This document shows positions 43,183-52,415 of a stretch of 64,000 nt of DNA, piece after piece. The stretch's first letter is position 1, and each line of letters starts with the position of its first letter. The notes beneath the pieces are model-generated. The model made no database searches, was not told where the DNA came from, and worked only from the letters and a program-made list of their open reading frames with translations. The position numbers were made by a program, and so were the translations under genes. The stretch is from CAVVEC01 sp963770485 (GTDB taxonomy: Bacteria > Acidobacteriota > Terriglobia > Terriglobales > Acidobacteriaceae): NCBI GenBank assembly GCA_963770485.1, contig CAVYPX010000009.1, positions 868,001 to 932,000 of the forward strand, in the 5' to 3' direction.

Positions 43183-44766
43183 ATGAAGCTCGAAACACCC
43201 TTCCGGGCCACGAGTGTGCTGGTTTTCGCATGTCTTGCGCTCGGGCCTGTACGAGCGCTAGCCCAGGAGGCTCAAACCAATCCAACTGTTCGTTATGACA
43301 CGAAGCACGATGTCTCTTTGCCTCTCCGCGAAATGGCACGGAATGCCCGGCCTGAGCGTCGGCTCGACATTGAAGCGCCCGAACCCGGGCACAACTGGGC
43401 ACTGCCACAGGGCCCTCCGGGTGAGGATACGGTAGCTCAGGACGTTTACCTTCCCGTCGTGCACACCAGGAAAGTCCTGAGTTTCGATGCCATCCGCCAG
43501 GATCTGGGAAACCCCGAAGTACCCGACTCGAACGGCGCTGTGGGAGTCGGGCAGTTCGTCGAAATCACGAACACCATGTACGCAGTCTACGATAAGGCCA
43601 CGGGGAAGTCCGTGTTGCCGCCAACCAGCACAAGAACTATATTTGTAGGCTTCGGTAAGCGCTGCGAAAACTCCTGGGCTATCGATCCCGTAGTACTTTG
43701 GGACAAGCTCGCCAACCGTTGGCTGGTGTCGTTTTTTAACAACCAGGGCGGCGCCTACGCCCTATGTATCGCGGTCTCCACCAGTTCGGACGCAACCGGC
43801 ACGTACAGCCGCTATGAATACGATTACGACACACTGCCCGACTATCCTAAGTATGCTGTCTGGCCGGATGCATACTACGGCACTACGGACCTTGGCGGCT
43901 ATCCCGCAGAACCCTGCGCTTACGATCGCAAGGCCATGCTGGCAGGAAAGCGAGCGGCTGCGATTTGCTTCACTCCCAACAACGTCATCAGTCTTCTGCC
44001 TTCCGATCTCGATGGTTCCACCAAGCCGCCCAAGGGGGCTCCGAATCACTACCTGCAACTCGGCAACAGCACCAACCTGCTACAGGAATTTGATTTCCAT
44101 GTGGACTTTGTCCACCCACGGAAGTCCAGGTTTACCGGCCCCCACAACATCACGGTGCCAACTTATGCCTTAGCCTGCGGCGGTTGGGGCTTCTGCATCC
44201 CACAGCCCTCTCCCGGGGAAGTGGTCGAAGGAATTGGAGATCGCCTCATGTTCCGCCTGGCCTACCGCAATTTCGGCACGCACGAATCCATGGTGGTTGC
44301 GCACAACGTTACTCCTGGCCCCCGTTCCAGCGGCCTCTCTGCAACGCGCTGGTACGAACTCCGCGCCACACCTCCGGGAAGTGGTTTTGCCTTGTATCAA
44401 GCGGGAACTTTCCAGGACAAGTCGGACAGTCTCTGGATGGGGAGCGCGGCCATGGACAAGCAGGGGAATATTGCCTTGGGCATGAGCGTCTCCAGTACCA
44501 CGCGGGATCCCAGCATCTGGTACACGGGCCGGGTTCCGGGCGATCCCCTGGGCAAGATGGAAGCACCCCAGGTTGCAAAGATAGGCAGCGCCGTGGAAGT
44601 CGGTGACGACATGCGTTGGGGCGACTACAGCAGCATGAGCATTGATCCCAGCGACGATTGCACCTTCTGGTACAGCCAGGAGTACTACAACAAGAAGTAC
44701 GGAGGCAATTCGAGCGGGGACTGGGACACCCACGTCTTCGCTTTCAAGTTTAATAGCTGCAAATAG
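43183..44766 (+). CDS. Large exported protein, probable beta-propeller-like
   Basis: A signal peptide (ending ALAQ) leads into a 500-residue extracellular domain. Recognisable elements are DSNGAVGVGQFVEITNTMYAVYDK, NSWAIDPVVLWDKLANRW and WMGSAAMDKQGNIALGMSVS. Several Cys residues (KRCENSW, AEPCAYD, LACGGWGFC, DDCTFWY) may pair. The protein type recurs in acidobacteria without a known reaction; a hydrolytic role is not shown. Confidence 0.75.
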   Translation: MKLETPFRATSVLVFACLALGPVRALAQEAQTNPTVRYDTKHDVSLPLREMARNARPERRLDIEAPEPGHNWALPQGPPGEDTVAQDVYLPVVHTRKVLSFDAIRQDLGNPEVPDSNGAVGVGQFVEITNTMYAVYDKATGKSVLPPTSTRTIFVGFGKRCENSWAIDPVVLWDKLANRWLVSFFNNQGGAYALCIAVSTSSDATGTYSRYEYDYDTLPDYPKYAVWPDAYYGTTDLGGYPAEPCAYDRKAMLAGKRAAAICFTPNNVISLLPSDLDGSTKPPKGAPNHYLQLGNSTNLLQEFDFHVDFVHPRKSRFTGPHNITVPTYALACGGWGFCIPQPSPGEVVEGIGDRLMFRLAYRNFGTHESMVVAHNVTPGPRSSGLSATRWYELRATPPGSGFALYQAGTFQDKSDSLWMGSAAMDKQGNIALGMSVSSTTRDPSIWYTGRVPGDPLGKMEAPQVAKIGSAVEVGDDMRWGDYSSMSIDPSDDCTFWYSQEYYNKKYGGNSSGDWDTHVFAFKFNSCK

Positions 44767-44895
44767 ACAATAACGAGAATGTGGCAACTGCGGGCCTGCT
44801 GCGCATCCGCCACATCTTGGACTTCGAGCTTTACATCGTGGCGAGCGGCGACCACGGTAGCGCCGCCGTCCCGGCGCTACCACCCCAGTGACACG

Positions 44896-46023
44896 CTATT
44901 CCAGCATCACCGATTTCACCAAGTTGCGCGGACGATCCACGTCCAGACCCTTCTTCACCGCCATGTAGTAGGCGAACAGTTGCAGCGGCACAATTTCCAA
45001 AATCGGAGACAGTAATTCGAGTGTCTGAGGAACGAAAACCGTGTGATCGGCGAGCTTACCGAGTTCTTCATCGCCTTCGGAGGCGATGGCAACGACGCGC
45101 CCTGACTGTTGCTTGAAGCCCTTGATGTTGGCAACGCTCTTCTCATAGCGCAGCATTGATCCGGCATCATTCCGGTCGCAGGTGGCAATAACGACGACCG
45201 GCAGGCTCTCATCGATCAGCGCGTTCGGACCGTGTTTGGTCTCCCCGGTGGGATAGCCCTCGGCATGAACGTAGGAAACCTCTTTCAACTTGAGGGCGCC
45301 ATCCATGGCGATCGGATAATGAATCGCCCGCCCGAGATAGAGAAAATCCTGTACCTGGTGATACTTGCCGGCGAGCCATTCGCATTGAGGAGCGGACGCC
45401 AGCGCGATTTCCAGTTTCGCCGGCAACTCGATCAGCTCCCGAATGTAATGCCGCGCCTGCTCTCTGCTGAGCTTGCCACGCACCTGGCCTAAGTAGACCG
45501 CGAATAGAAACAGCACCGCCATCTGCGCCGTGAAAGCCTTGGTCGAAGCGATGCTGATCTCGGGACCCGCGTGGGTGTAAAGCACGCCGTCCGCCTCGCG
45601 CGCGATTGTAGAATCCATCACATTCGAGATCGCAATGCTGCGGGAACCCCTGGTTTTGGCTTGGCGCTGGGCAGCGGTGGTGTCGGCCGTTTCCCCGGAT
45701 TGCGTAATCACGATGGTAAGCTCGCCCCGGCCGATGAGCGGGTTTCGATATTCAAATTCGCTGGCGTAATCCACATCCACCGGGATGTTCACCAAATCCT
45801 GGATCATGTACTGACCCGCCATCCCCGCGTGGCGGCTGGTCCCTGAGGCCACGATGTTGATGCGGCGCACCGCGCACAATTCGCCGGCGGTAATTCGCAC
45901 ATCGTCCAGCCGCACCAATCCTTCTTCGAGCGAGACCCGCGGGGCAATCGTATCGCGCAAGCCCCGCGGCTGCTCGAAAATCTCTTTCAGCATGTAATGG
46001 GGAAATCCGCCCTTATCGGCCAT
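44896..46023 (-). CDS. GlmS-like SIS-domain isomerase/deaminase lacking the glutaminase domain
   Basis: The 375 residues correspond to the C-terminal isomerase half of glucosamine-6-phosphate synthase: GGFPHYMLKEIFEQP hinge, IVASGTSRHAG (Ser/Thr pocket), ITQSGETADTTAA, GETKHGPNALID with the catalytic His, and the final DVDRPRNLVKSVMLE with the active-site Lys. The N-terminal Cys glutaminase domain is absent. Proteins like this (GlmD) act as glucosamine-6-phosphate deaminases. The gene starts nine bases after the nagA stop, so it probably performs the deaminase step of amino-sugar breakdown. Confidence 0.9.
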   Translation of the reverse strand: MADKGGFPHYMLKEIFEQPRGLRDTIAPRVSLEEGLVRLDDVRITAGELCAVRRINIVASGTSRHAGMAGQYMIQDLVNIPVDVDYASEFEYRNPLIGRGELTIVITQSGETADTTAAQRQAKTRGSRSIAISNVMDSTIAREADGVLYTHAGPEISIASTKAFTAQMAVLFLFAVYLGQVRGKLSREQARHYIRELIELPAKLEIALASAPQCEWLAGKYHQVQDFLYLGRAIHYPIAMDGALKLKEVSYVHAEGYPTGETKHGPNALIDESLPVVVIATCDRNDAGSMLRYEKSVANIKGFKQQSGRVVAIASEGDEELGKLADHTVFVPQTLELLSPILEIVPLQLFAYYMAVKKGLDVDRPRNLVKSVMLE

Positions 46024-46032
46024 CCTCTCTCC

Positions 46033-47229
46033 TCAAGACTTGCTGACGGCTTCAGAAATCACGCCATGGACAATCGTGTTTCTTACTTCACCACTCGGAC
46101 TCAGCACCGCGATATCGGCCACGGAGCCGGCTTCCAGCCTGCCACGGTTGTGCAGCCCCACTACTCGCGCGGGATTCACGGTCGCGAGACGCAGCGCCTG
46201 CTGCAGGTCCGAGTGCGCGAACTGCATCACATTGCGAATGGCGCGATCCATGGTCAATACACTTCCAGCCAGCTTTCCACCGGCCAGACACTTGCCGCCT
46301 TTGACTTCCACTTCAATCGTACCCAGCCGATAACGCCCGTCCGGCATGCCCGTTGCGGCAGTCGCATCCGTGATCAGCACGGCGGCATCCGGCCCTTTTG
46401 CTTTCAGAAACAGTTCGACAATCACAGGATCGAGGTGAACTCCGTCGGCGATGATATCGGCTGAAAGCCGGGAATCGGTGAGCATTGCGCCCACGATACC
46501 TGGCTCCCGGTGGTCGAGCGGCCGCATGGCGTTGAATGCATGCGTGGCATGACGAGCGCCCGCGGCGATACCGGCGCGAGCCGCCTTCAGATCGGCATCC
46601 GAATGTCCAAGACTGACACAGACGCCGCGCCGGGCGGCCTCCGCGATTACTTCCGGCGCGCCCTCCAGTTCAGGTGCAATCGTCATCATGCGAATGTGAC
46701 CGCGCGCCGCTTGCCAGAAGCGATCAAACATCGCGAGGGTTGGCGGCAGAAGATTCCCTGGCGGATGCACTCCGCGGCGAATGTGGCTGAGAAATGGCCC
46801 TTCCAGGTGAATGCCGAGCGGCTGGGCCCGCTGGTCAGTTGCGCCTTTGCCAGCCTCGGCTTGTTCAATCGCGGCTCGTTCCATCGCAGTGGCCAGGCGG
46901 TCCAGCGCGGATAAGGTCTGATCAACAGGAGCCGTAACGGTCGTAGGAAAATAGCCGGTGACGCCGTGCGCGGCAAGCAGGCGCTCGATAACGGGCAGTG
47001 CCGACGCGTCGGTCTCCATCACATCATGGCCGGCGCCGCCGTGAATGTGAATGTCCACAAATCCCGGACCGAGAACCGCGTCGCCAAAGTCCACCAGCCG
47101 GACTCCCTGCGGAATCTGACGCGCGCTGCGTGAGCTGACTTCCGAGACATGGCCGTCCTCCACGAGAAGCAGGGGTTGGGCGATCCGCTCGAGCGGAGTG
47201 TACAGACAGTTTGCAGTGAAGGCGATCAT
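46033..47229 (-). CDS. nagA: N-acetylglucosamine-6-phosphate deacetylase
   Basis: An amidohydrolase of the NagA type: VDIHIHGGAGHDVME, LGIHLEGPFL with the metal Glu, SLGHSDAD, ATHAFNAMRPLDHREPG, ADGVHLDP and the catalytic Asp in ITDATAATG. It removes acetyl from GlcNAc-6-P to give GlcN-6-P. The downstream SIS protein would then make fructose-6-P. ATG 47229 fits the family start. Confidence 0.94.
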   Translation of the reverse strand: MIAFTANCLYTPLERIAQPLLLVEDGHVSEVSSRSARQIPQGVRLVDFGDAVLGPGFVDIHIHGGAGHDVMETDASALPVIERLLAAHGVTGYFPTTVTAPVDQTLSALDRLATAMERAAIEQAEAGKGATDQRAQPLGIHLEGPFLSHIRRGVHPPGNLLPPTLAMFDRFWQAARGHIRMMTIAPELEGAPEVIAEAARRGVCVSLGHSDADLKAARAGIAAGARHATHAFNAMRPLDHREPGIVGAMLTDSRLSADIIADGVHLDPVIVELFLKAKGPDAAVLITDATAATGMPDGRYRLGTIEVEVKGGKCLAGGKLAGSVLTMDRAIRNVMQFAHSDLQQALRLATVNPARVVGLHNRGRLEAGSVADIAVLSPSGEVRNTIVHGVISEAVSKS

Positions 47230-47453
47230 CTATTGAAACGTTACTCTAACCAACAATTTGCAGGAATGCCCGGAATACGGTTGCGGCTCGCAGCCCCGGA
47301 AACACTACCCCTTTTATACGACAGTTTCCCCACGCGCCGTATTTATTTCGTGCACGGCAATAAATCAGGCAGGGGCGAGCGTGGCGGGAATCGATGAGAT
47401 TTCGGAGCCCGGCCTGAGCGCTGCTACACAGAGTCGCGCAGACCACAGAATGC

Positions 47454-47459
47454 TATAAT
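47454..47459 (+). promoter_or_regulatory. Consensus -10 box upstream of tRNA-Pro
   Basis: A perfect TATAAT lies 77 bases before the tRNA 5' end. No clear TTGACA is found 17 bases upstream, so the whole promoter is only partly supported. It is the only such box in the 306-base gap between nagA and the tRNA gene. Confidence 0.4.
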
Positions 47460-47535
47460 TGCAATCGGTTGTGGCCTCAGCCGCCCGCGTGTGCTGGTCT
47501 TTCCCTTCCTCTCTCGCGGGGCCGGATGAGTTCGT

Positions 47536-47612
<77 letters not shown>

Positions 47613-47638
47613 ATCTTTTCTCTCGCTCTTTCAATTGT

Positions 47639-48889
47639 TTACGCTGCTAGTGCTACTTCAGTGTTTTCGGTACATTTCGGTACACTCGGTACAACTGAGG
47701 GCAATTCGAAGCCGAATCCACACTGTTCTGCCCACGTCTTGCGGAACTGAGCGTCCTCTTTGATCTTGTCGTAGCGGTCGCTCATTTCATTTCCCTTAAA
47801 ACCCAGCCAGTATTTCCGAAGCCCATCTGTGCACTGGGTCTTGTTCCGCAGGTACGTGTTCCTGAAGCGACGGAACGCATGGTTTCCAGCTTTATGTGTT
47901 CCCGTGAACGGGTTCACGTAGTTCAGTTGCTTCAGTGCTGGGTGCAGATGGCGACGGATGATGTTCGTCGCAGACAGTGGCTTTCCGTTCTCTGTGCAGA
48001 ATAGGAAGCCCGTGGTGCGGTCGCCAACGAACTCCTTGAGGAGAGCGGCAATCGCAGGGTGAAGGTCAACCTGACGAAGGCCGTTCGCTGTCTTGAGCCG
48101 TTGCTCGACCCTGCCGTGATGAACTTTCTGTTCGACGGAGATGGTCAAGAAGTCTGGAGAGATGTGCTTGTCAATCTCGATGCCAAGTACCTCTCCGACT
48201 CGAAAACCACCACCACCACACAGAACGAAAATCATTCGTTCCCGTTCCTTCTTCCACGAGGCCAAGCCTGTCATCACTTCAGAGGAAAATGTCGGGGTGT
48301 TTTGTTTTTCCTCCTCGACGACTGGCATGTCAATGAACTCGTGGTTCCACTTTCGCGGATAGATTTCCTCGCCTTCATCGTTGACGGCAGAAGCCACAAC
48401 CGTCTTCACAACTTGCGAATAGGTGTCGATTGACTTGGGTGACAGACCACCCTCTACCATCTTCGCAACGAGTGACTTCAGAACCGTGTTGTTGACTTCA
48501 GACAAGGGCAAATCTCCGATATTCGGGTTAATCCACTTGTTGAGACAGCCCTCCCACGATTCCAATGTTGAAGGTGCAACGGGTTTACGCCTCCGACTTT
48601 GGACGTGGTTGAGCCATCACTTCGCTTGCTCGCGAAAGGTGACACCGCCTCCTTTCTTCTTGACGATCTTCTTGAAATACTCCTCAGTGTCGGCTCCGCT
48701 CGCCGCGATAATTTCACGAGCACGCCGTGCCCGTTCCGACTTGGATAGCGTACCGAGCCCTGAGATCGGGCAGATTCTCTCCCGCATGTGTCTTCGCTTT
48801 TCTTTCGCTGACACATCCATCCACCACCGAACAACCCACCATCTACCACTTCGTTCAATGTGACCTCTCTGACCAGTTCTGCGGGACAT
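47639..48889 (-). pseudogene. Tyrosine recombinase (phage integrase), interrupted by an in-frame TGA
   Basis: Read through, this frame gives 416 residues from ATG 48889 (with AGAGG seven bases upstream). One in-frame TGA at 48617-48619 follows ...FREQAK and precedes WLNHVQSRRRKP; a CGA Arg codon is a likely ancestor. Beyond it, the catalytic domain has GGGFRVGEVLG (Arg I), HAFRRFRNTYL (HxxR) and SDRYDKI (Tyr). In the segment LGFKGNEMS a Phe occupies the place where most relatives have His. The N-terminal part is an SH3/arm-type region. The gene points to the tRNA, as expected for a tRNA-targeting integrase. Confidence 0.85.
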
Positions 48890-49606
48890 GCTCTTTCCTC
48901 TCCGCTTAACTGGTGTCGCGGGAACGACCTTAATATCACTGGTGGGGAATTGCAACAGGTTGGATTGCGGTCTGCCGACTGAAATCTGGCCCGGCAATAC
49001 TTGCGGGCAGACCCCGTAGACCCCGAACGGCATGGCGGAAATGAGGACGCCCATGTTGGTGGTGGGTATCGAGCCCGAAATGAGGATGCACTGTTGCAAA
49101 CGATCTGTCCTTCGTGACCACTTTCGGTTTTGCCATGTCGTTCATATCCCGTAGATGCTCACAGCCGTGGAACGAGAAATCTGAGGCGACGGAAACCGTG
49201 TTCGCGGCCCGAATTCCGAGAGGCCGCTTACTATTCACTACCCAAATTCCAGAGAACTTACCTGCTAATTTTCGGGTTTTTTTCGTGAAAAAGGTGGGGT
49301 CAACCGTGGGGTTACGGCGTCAGGCTGATGGAGGGTGATGCGTGGGAGACTCAGATGGAATCCGATTGGCAGTAGCTCAAACCGCCTGTCCCTTGCGGCT
49401 TTCGGCGTCCTGTAGTAGTCTAGGAATAAGCAAAGGATCGACGCCCACCATAGCCTCTCGCACCGAGAGCGATCTGTAGTAACCAATCCCAAGTTACGAA
49501 CGTGCAACTTTTTGTTGGGGACGCCCTGCGTTCCTAACCGAATTCCTGTTTTTTGGGTAGCATTACAATAGGGGATTTTTCTAACTCAACCCCAAGGAGG
49601 CTGTCT
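48890..49606. other. Gene-free stretch upstream of the integrase
   Basis: About 700 bases between the integrase start and a plus-strand gene. Short frames exist on both strands, but none has a ribosome site plus a recognisable domain. A minus-strand frame at 48,936-49,238 (MNDMAKPKVVTKDRS...) is possible but unsupported. An AT-rich patch around 49,270 (TTTTCGGGTTTTTTTCG) could be regulatory. It may contain the integrase promoter. Confidence 0.5.
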
Positions 49607-50263
49607 ATGAAGGTAATCGACGAACTGCACTACCTCGATGGTGAAAACATCGACTACGAAGGAATGACCGAACATCAACTCAGAAGCATCGACCTCTGGG
49701 CTTCAAAACTCCAAGTCGGCAAGCATATTCCTGTCAACCTGTGGGAACTCTACATTGACCGGGTGAAGCTCATCGGTGATGTTCTCGAATTTGAGGCTGG
49801 TGAAGATTCCTGCCTCGCAGCCGCCGTCAATACGGGCTTAGTCGTCTATCGTCTCATGGGGCGTAAACGCATCCCGACTTATATCGAGGATGGTGTCGAA
49901 TTCGAGGATGAAGCCTACAAGCGAATGGAAGTGGCAGTTCATAATGCCGCCGAGGTTCGGGTACGAGAATTGATCCGAACACGAAAAGCCGCCGGACAAT
50001 CGGATCGTGATGCGGATCGAAGGAAAAATTTGGGAGGCAGTCGTGCTCGTGGCGAGGCTGCCTTAGAAAGCTTGCTGGAAGCCAAGAAGTGGGCAGGTTT
50101 CCACGGGGCTGTTCTCGATCCCGATGGCAGGGGATTACAGCATATCAACGAGAAGATCGCTGATGTGCAGAAATACCTTGGCATGGCTGAGGCCAATTGG
50201 CCTTCGAAAATCGACGGACTTTGGTTTCAGGCCGAGCAGGTTGCGGCTCGGTTTCTGCCGTGA
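49607..50263 (+). CDS. Element protein of unknown function
   Basis: The 218-residue acidic protein has a strong AAGGAGG site nine bases before ATG 49607. Sections such as EMTEHQL-like helices, EDSCLAAAVNTGLVVYRLMG and a charged middle (RTRKAAGQSDRDADRRKN) suggest a mainly helical protein. I see no known domain. It is the only gene on this side before the next plus-strand zinc protein, and may be phage-like cargo. Confidence 0.7.
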   Translation: MKVIDELHYLDGENIDYEGMTEHQLRSIDLWASKLQVGKHIPVNLWELYIDRVKLIGDVLEFEAGEDSCLAAAVNTGLVVYRLMGRKRIPTYIEDGVEFEDEAYKRMEVAVHNAAEVRVRELIRTRKAAGQSDRDADRRKNLGGSRARGEAALESLLEAKKWAGFHGAVLDPDGRGLQHINEKIADVQKYLGMAEANWPSKIDGLWFQAEQVAARFLP

Positions 50264-50439
50264 GCACCACCGCCCAACAAATCGGGGTGCCTGAAAACTA
50301 ATGCTCCGCCAACGCCAATACGCAGGGGCACCCATGACGAGCGGCAAAGATTTGACTGTCTGCCCCCACTAAAAAGCGAAAGGCCCGTCACGGGCGAACG
50401 CAGCCGAGCGAATTCGGCACCGAATCCTAAGGAGGAGTT

Positions 50440-50685
50440 ATGAGAGGACCAATGAAAGTGATCGACGCAAGTTCTGGGCTCATGGAGTGCCGGGTATGCG
50501 GTTCATGCCACTCGGCAAGCCTTCAGTCTGGGTCAGAGCGGGCTGATGGCGTCACCCGCTACTTCCGTGGCTCTTGGCAATGCAGCGATGAAAACTGTCC
50601 GTCCAACCAGCAGGAATGGGATGAGCGGAAGCTGCGGTCTGTCAAACCGAACTGGCGGAAGTTGGTTGAAGCCGCGACTGTTTAG
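50440..50685 (+). CDS. Small zinc-finger-like element protein
   Basis: The 81-residue protein has the cysteine pattern CRVCGSCHSASL ... WQCSDENCPSN, which would bind one zinc. AAGGAGGAG lies before the ATG. No family is recognised. It may be a regulator or DNA-binding accessory protein; that is inference only. Confidence 0.65.
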   Translation: MRGPMKVIDASSGLMECRVCGSCHSASLQSGSERADGVTRYFRGSWQCSDENCPSNQQEWDERKLRSVKPNWRKLVEAATV

Positions 50686-50705
50686 TCTCACGACGGGCTG
50701 CTCGC

Positions 50706-50918
50706 TCAGAGCCTCTGCCGACTTTGTTCAATATAGTCATCGAGGTCGCGGACATCGAATCGCCACGGACTGGTGCCGCCGCCGTCTTCGATGTAGGGAA
50801 TCTTTCCCTGCTGGACTAGGTTGCGGAGCTTCCAAGGGCTGATCGCCAGATAAGCGGCAGCTTGTTTGATCTTCACAAGACGTGGAGCGATACCGCCGTT
50901 CTTGATGATCGTGGGCAT
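50706..50918 (-). CDS. AlpA/excisionase-like helix-turn-helix protein
   Basis: The 70-residue product fits the MerR/excisionase-type winged helix: VKIKQAAAYLAISPWKLRNL, then VQQGKIPYIEDGGGTSPWRF and a DVRDLDDYIEQ helix. This matches the HTH_17 pattern for Xis/AlpA proteins, which bend DNA for excision or control the integrase. Its place near the integrase end of the element fits this. Confidence 0.85.
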   Translation of the reverse strand: MPTIIKNGGIAPRLVKIKQAAAYLAISPWKLRNLVQQGKIPYIEDGGGTSPWRFDVRDLDDYIEQSRQRL

Positions 50919-50959
50919 TTCCCTTTAATAGCAGTAGGACGACCGGACATGCCAAAGGC

Positions 50960-51226
50960 TCATCCGTGCAGGTCGTAGCTGTTATGGTGGGATTCGTTCA
51001 CCTTGTGGTCACGGACGAGGAGAGACTCCAATTCCTTTACACAGGTAGCCTCATTCGCTCCGCTCGCATAGATACGATTCGGGCCTAAGGCAAACTTCTC
51101 ACCGCAGGTGTTGCACGTCAGGACGCCCCACGTATCATGCTCAGGTGCATGAACCTCGGTCTGACCTAACTTGACCGCTACGGGATTGAGGCTTTCGAGG
51201 CGGTTCTTGTACTTCGCGTAGCTCAC
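50960..51226 (-). CDS. Small element protein with CxxC motif
   Basis: The 88-residue protein has TCNTCGEKFALGPNRIYASG, a single CxxC pair, and a second Cys later. It starts with an ATG overlapping the upstream gene's stop (ATGA), so the two are translated together. A zinc ribbon is likely. No family is recognised. Confidence 0.6.
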   Translation of the reverse strand: MSYAKYKNRLESLNPVAVKLGQTEVHAPEHDTWGVLTCNTCGEKFALGPNRIYASGANEATCVKELESLLVRDHKVNESHHNSYDLHG

Positions 51227-51450
51227 TTCTTGCCTGCCTTCACCTTCGCCCAGCGAGCCCTTTGAGCCGCCGCCATTCTCCTCCGAGCGGTCATGCTGAC
51301 CGTTCTCCGTTTTCCCTTGATTCCCACCCGATGATCGACGCCTTTTAAGGCTCGTATCGCCTTGTCAAGGCGATCCCGCTCTGCTTCCAGTTGCTTCACG
51401 ATTGCGATCAGGTTTGCCATGCGCGGGATTGTAGCACTGAAAGTTGACAT
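51223..51450 (-). CDS. Small basic element protein
   Basis: The 75-residue product has a coiled-coil-like segment (LIAIVKQLEAERDRLDKAIR) and a basic C-terminus (SMTARRRMAAAQRARWAKVK). It is probably DNA or RNA binding. The start at 51,450 has a GGGGG patch upstream; an inner ATG at 51,420 (MANLIAIV) is also possible. It overlaps the next gene by four bases. Confidence 0.65.
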   Translation of the reverse strand: MSTFSATIPRMANLIAIVKQLEAERDRLDKAIRALKGVDHRVGIKGKRRTVSMTARRRMAAAQRARWAKVKAGKK

Positions 51451-51868
51451 AGGATTTATCCCCCGACGCTCTCGATTCGTCGAGTGCTTCCCAAACCCTC
51501 GATGAGAAATAAAGAGGAGAATCGGCCAAAACCGAGTATTAAGAATTAACTGACCGCTCCGAGAATGCACGGAGGGTCTCCGAGGGCGGGTTACGTCCCT
51601 TTCCCGCCCTTGCGTTTACCTTCAAGCCGATTGGTCTATTCTGGATGGCGTCAAAGTCAACCCCAACTGTCGCGACGCAGCCGCACGGGCACCTAAACTG
51701 TGATAGCTAAGACCTGACCTTGCGTACCATGCTGTCGGACGGGGTCGCTACCCTCAGGCCGTAGCAGGCAGTTTTGGGGGCTGCAGAGGGAGAACAAACG
51801 GCGCAAGCTTGTGCAAAGGCCTGATTTCGTCAACCGCGCCATTGGCTTCTGCGTCGGTTCCCTCGGGC
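51451..51868. other. Gene-free stretch
   Basis: Roughly 400 bases without a supported ORF. A GGGCGGG...CCCGCCC pair at about 51,581-51,608 can form a small hairpin. Nothing else is noted. Confidence 0.4.
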
Positions 51869-52246
51869 TTACCTCAGCTTTTGCGAGTCAGGAGTATCAA
51901 ACTCCGTCACGACCGTTACCTTGACGACAGCCTTTGCGGTGGGCTTTTCCTCACTAGTGGCAACGACGTGATAAAGGCCCTCATAGCGAGGAGCTGTATA
52001 AATTCCATCTTCGGTTATGCGTCCGCCGTTGCGCTCTTCAACCGCCCATCGTACTCCAGTGCTTTGAGTGCCTTTAACGATTGCTTCAAACGTCTGCGTT
52101 TGGCCCACGTGGACAGTCGCCTCACTCGGATTGATGGTTACGGAGGCCGAGTCCTGCTTGGCACTTTGTCTTGCGGCGAAAGGAACGGCGGAGAACGGCA
52201 ACAGGAGGGCGACGGTTAGGACTGTTTGAAAGAGGCTCATGGACAT
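51869..52246 (-). CDS. Exported Ig-like (Big) domain protein
   Basis: A signal peptide (FQTVLTVALLLPFSAVPFAA) precedes one bacterial Ig-like domain: VTINPSEATVHVGQTQTFEAIVKG, TGVRWAVEERNGGRITEDGIYTAP and YHVVATSEE. GGAGG six bases upstream supports ATG 52246. Big domains occur in surface and adhesion proteins; here the domain is alone in 125 residues. It is part of the envelope cargo of the element. Confidence 0.75.
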   Translation of the reverse strand: MSMSLFQTVLTVALLLPFSAVPFAARQSAKQDSASVTINPSEATVHVGQTQTFEAIVKGTQSTGVRWAVEERNGGRITEDGIYTAPRYEGLYHVVATSEEKPTAKAVVKVTVVTEFDTPDSQKLR

Positions 52247-52415
52247 GGGCCACCTCCCCGCGAAGTCTACCATTGCACCGTTCCTTCCGCGAGCGGTTTT
52301 CAAGCAGTGCCCGAAAAGAACCAAGTCGTTGGTATTGCACTCAAAATCCCCATCTCCGGGTCAAAACGTGCTATGGCCTGATAGCGTCAACAATACGGGG
52401 GGACTCCACTCCCGA

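Noticed and set aside
48936..49238. Minus-strand frame MNSKRPLGIRAANTV... upstream of the integrase
   Set aside because: Possible, but with no ribosome site, no domain and strong His/Arg bias; not enough support to call it.
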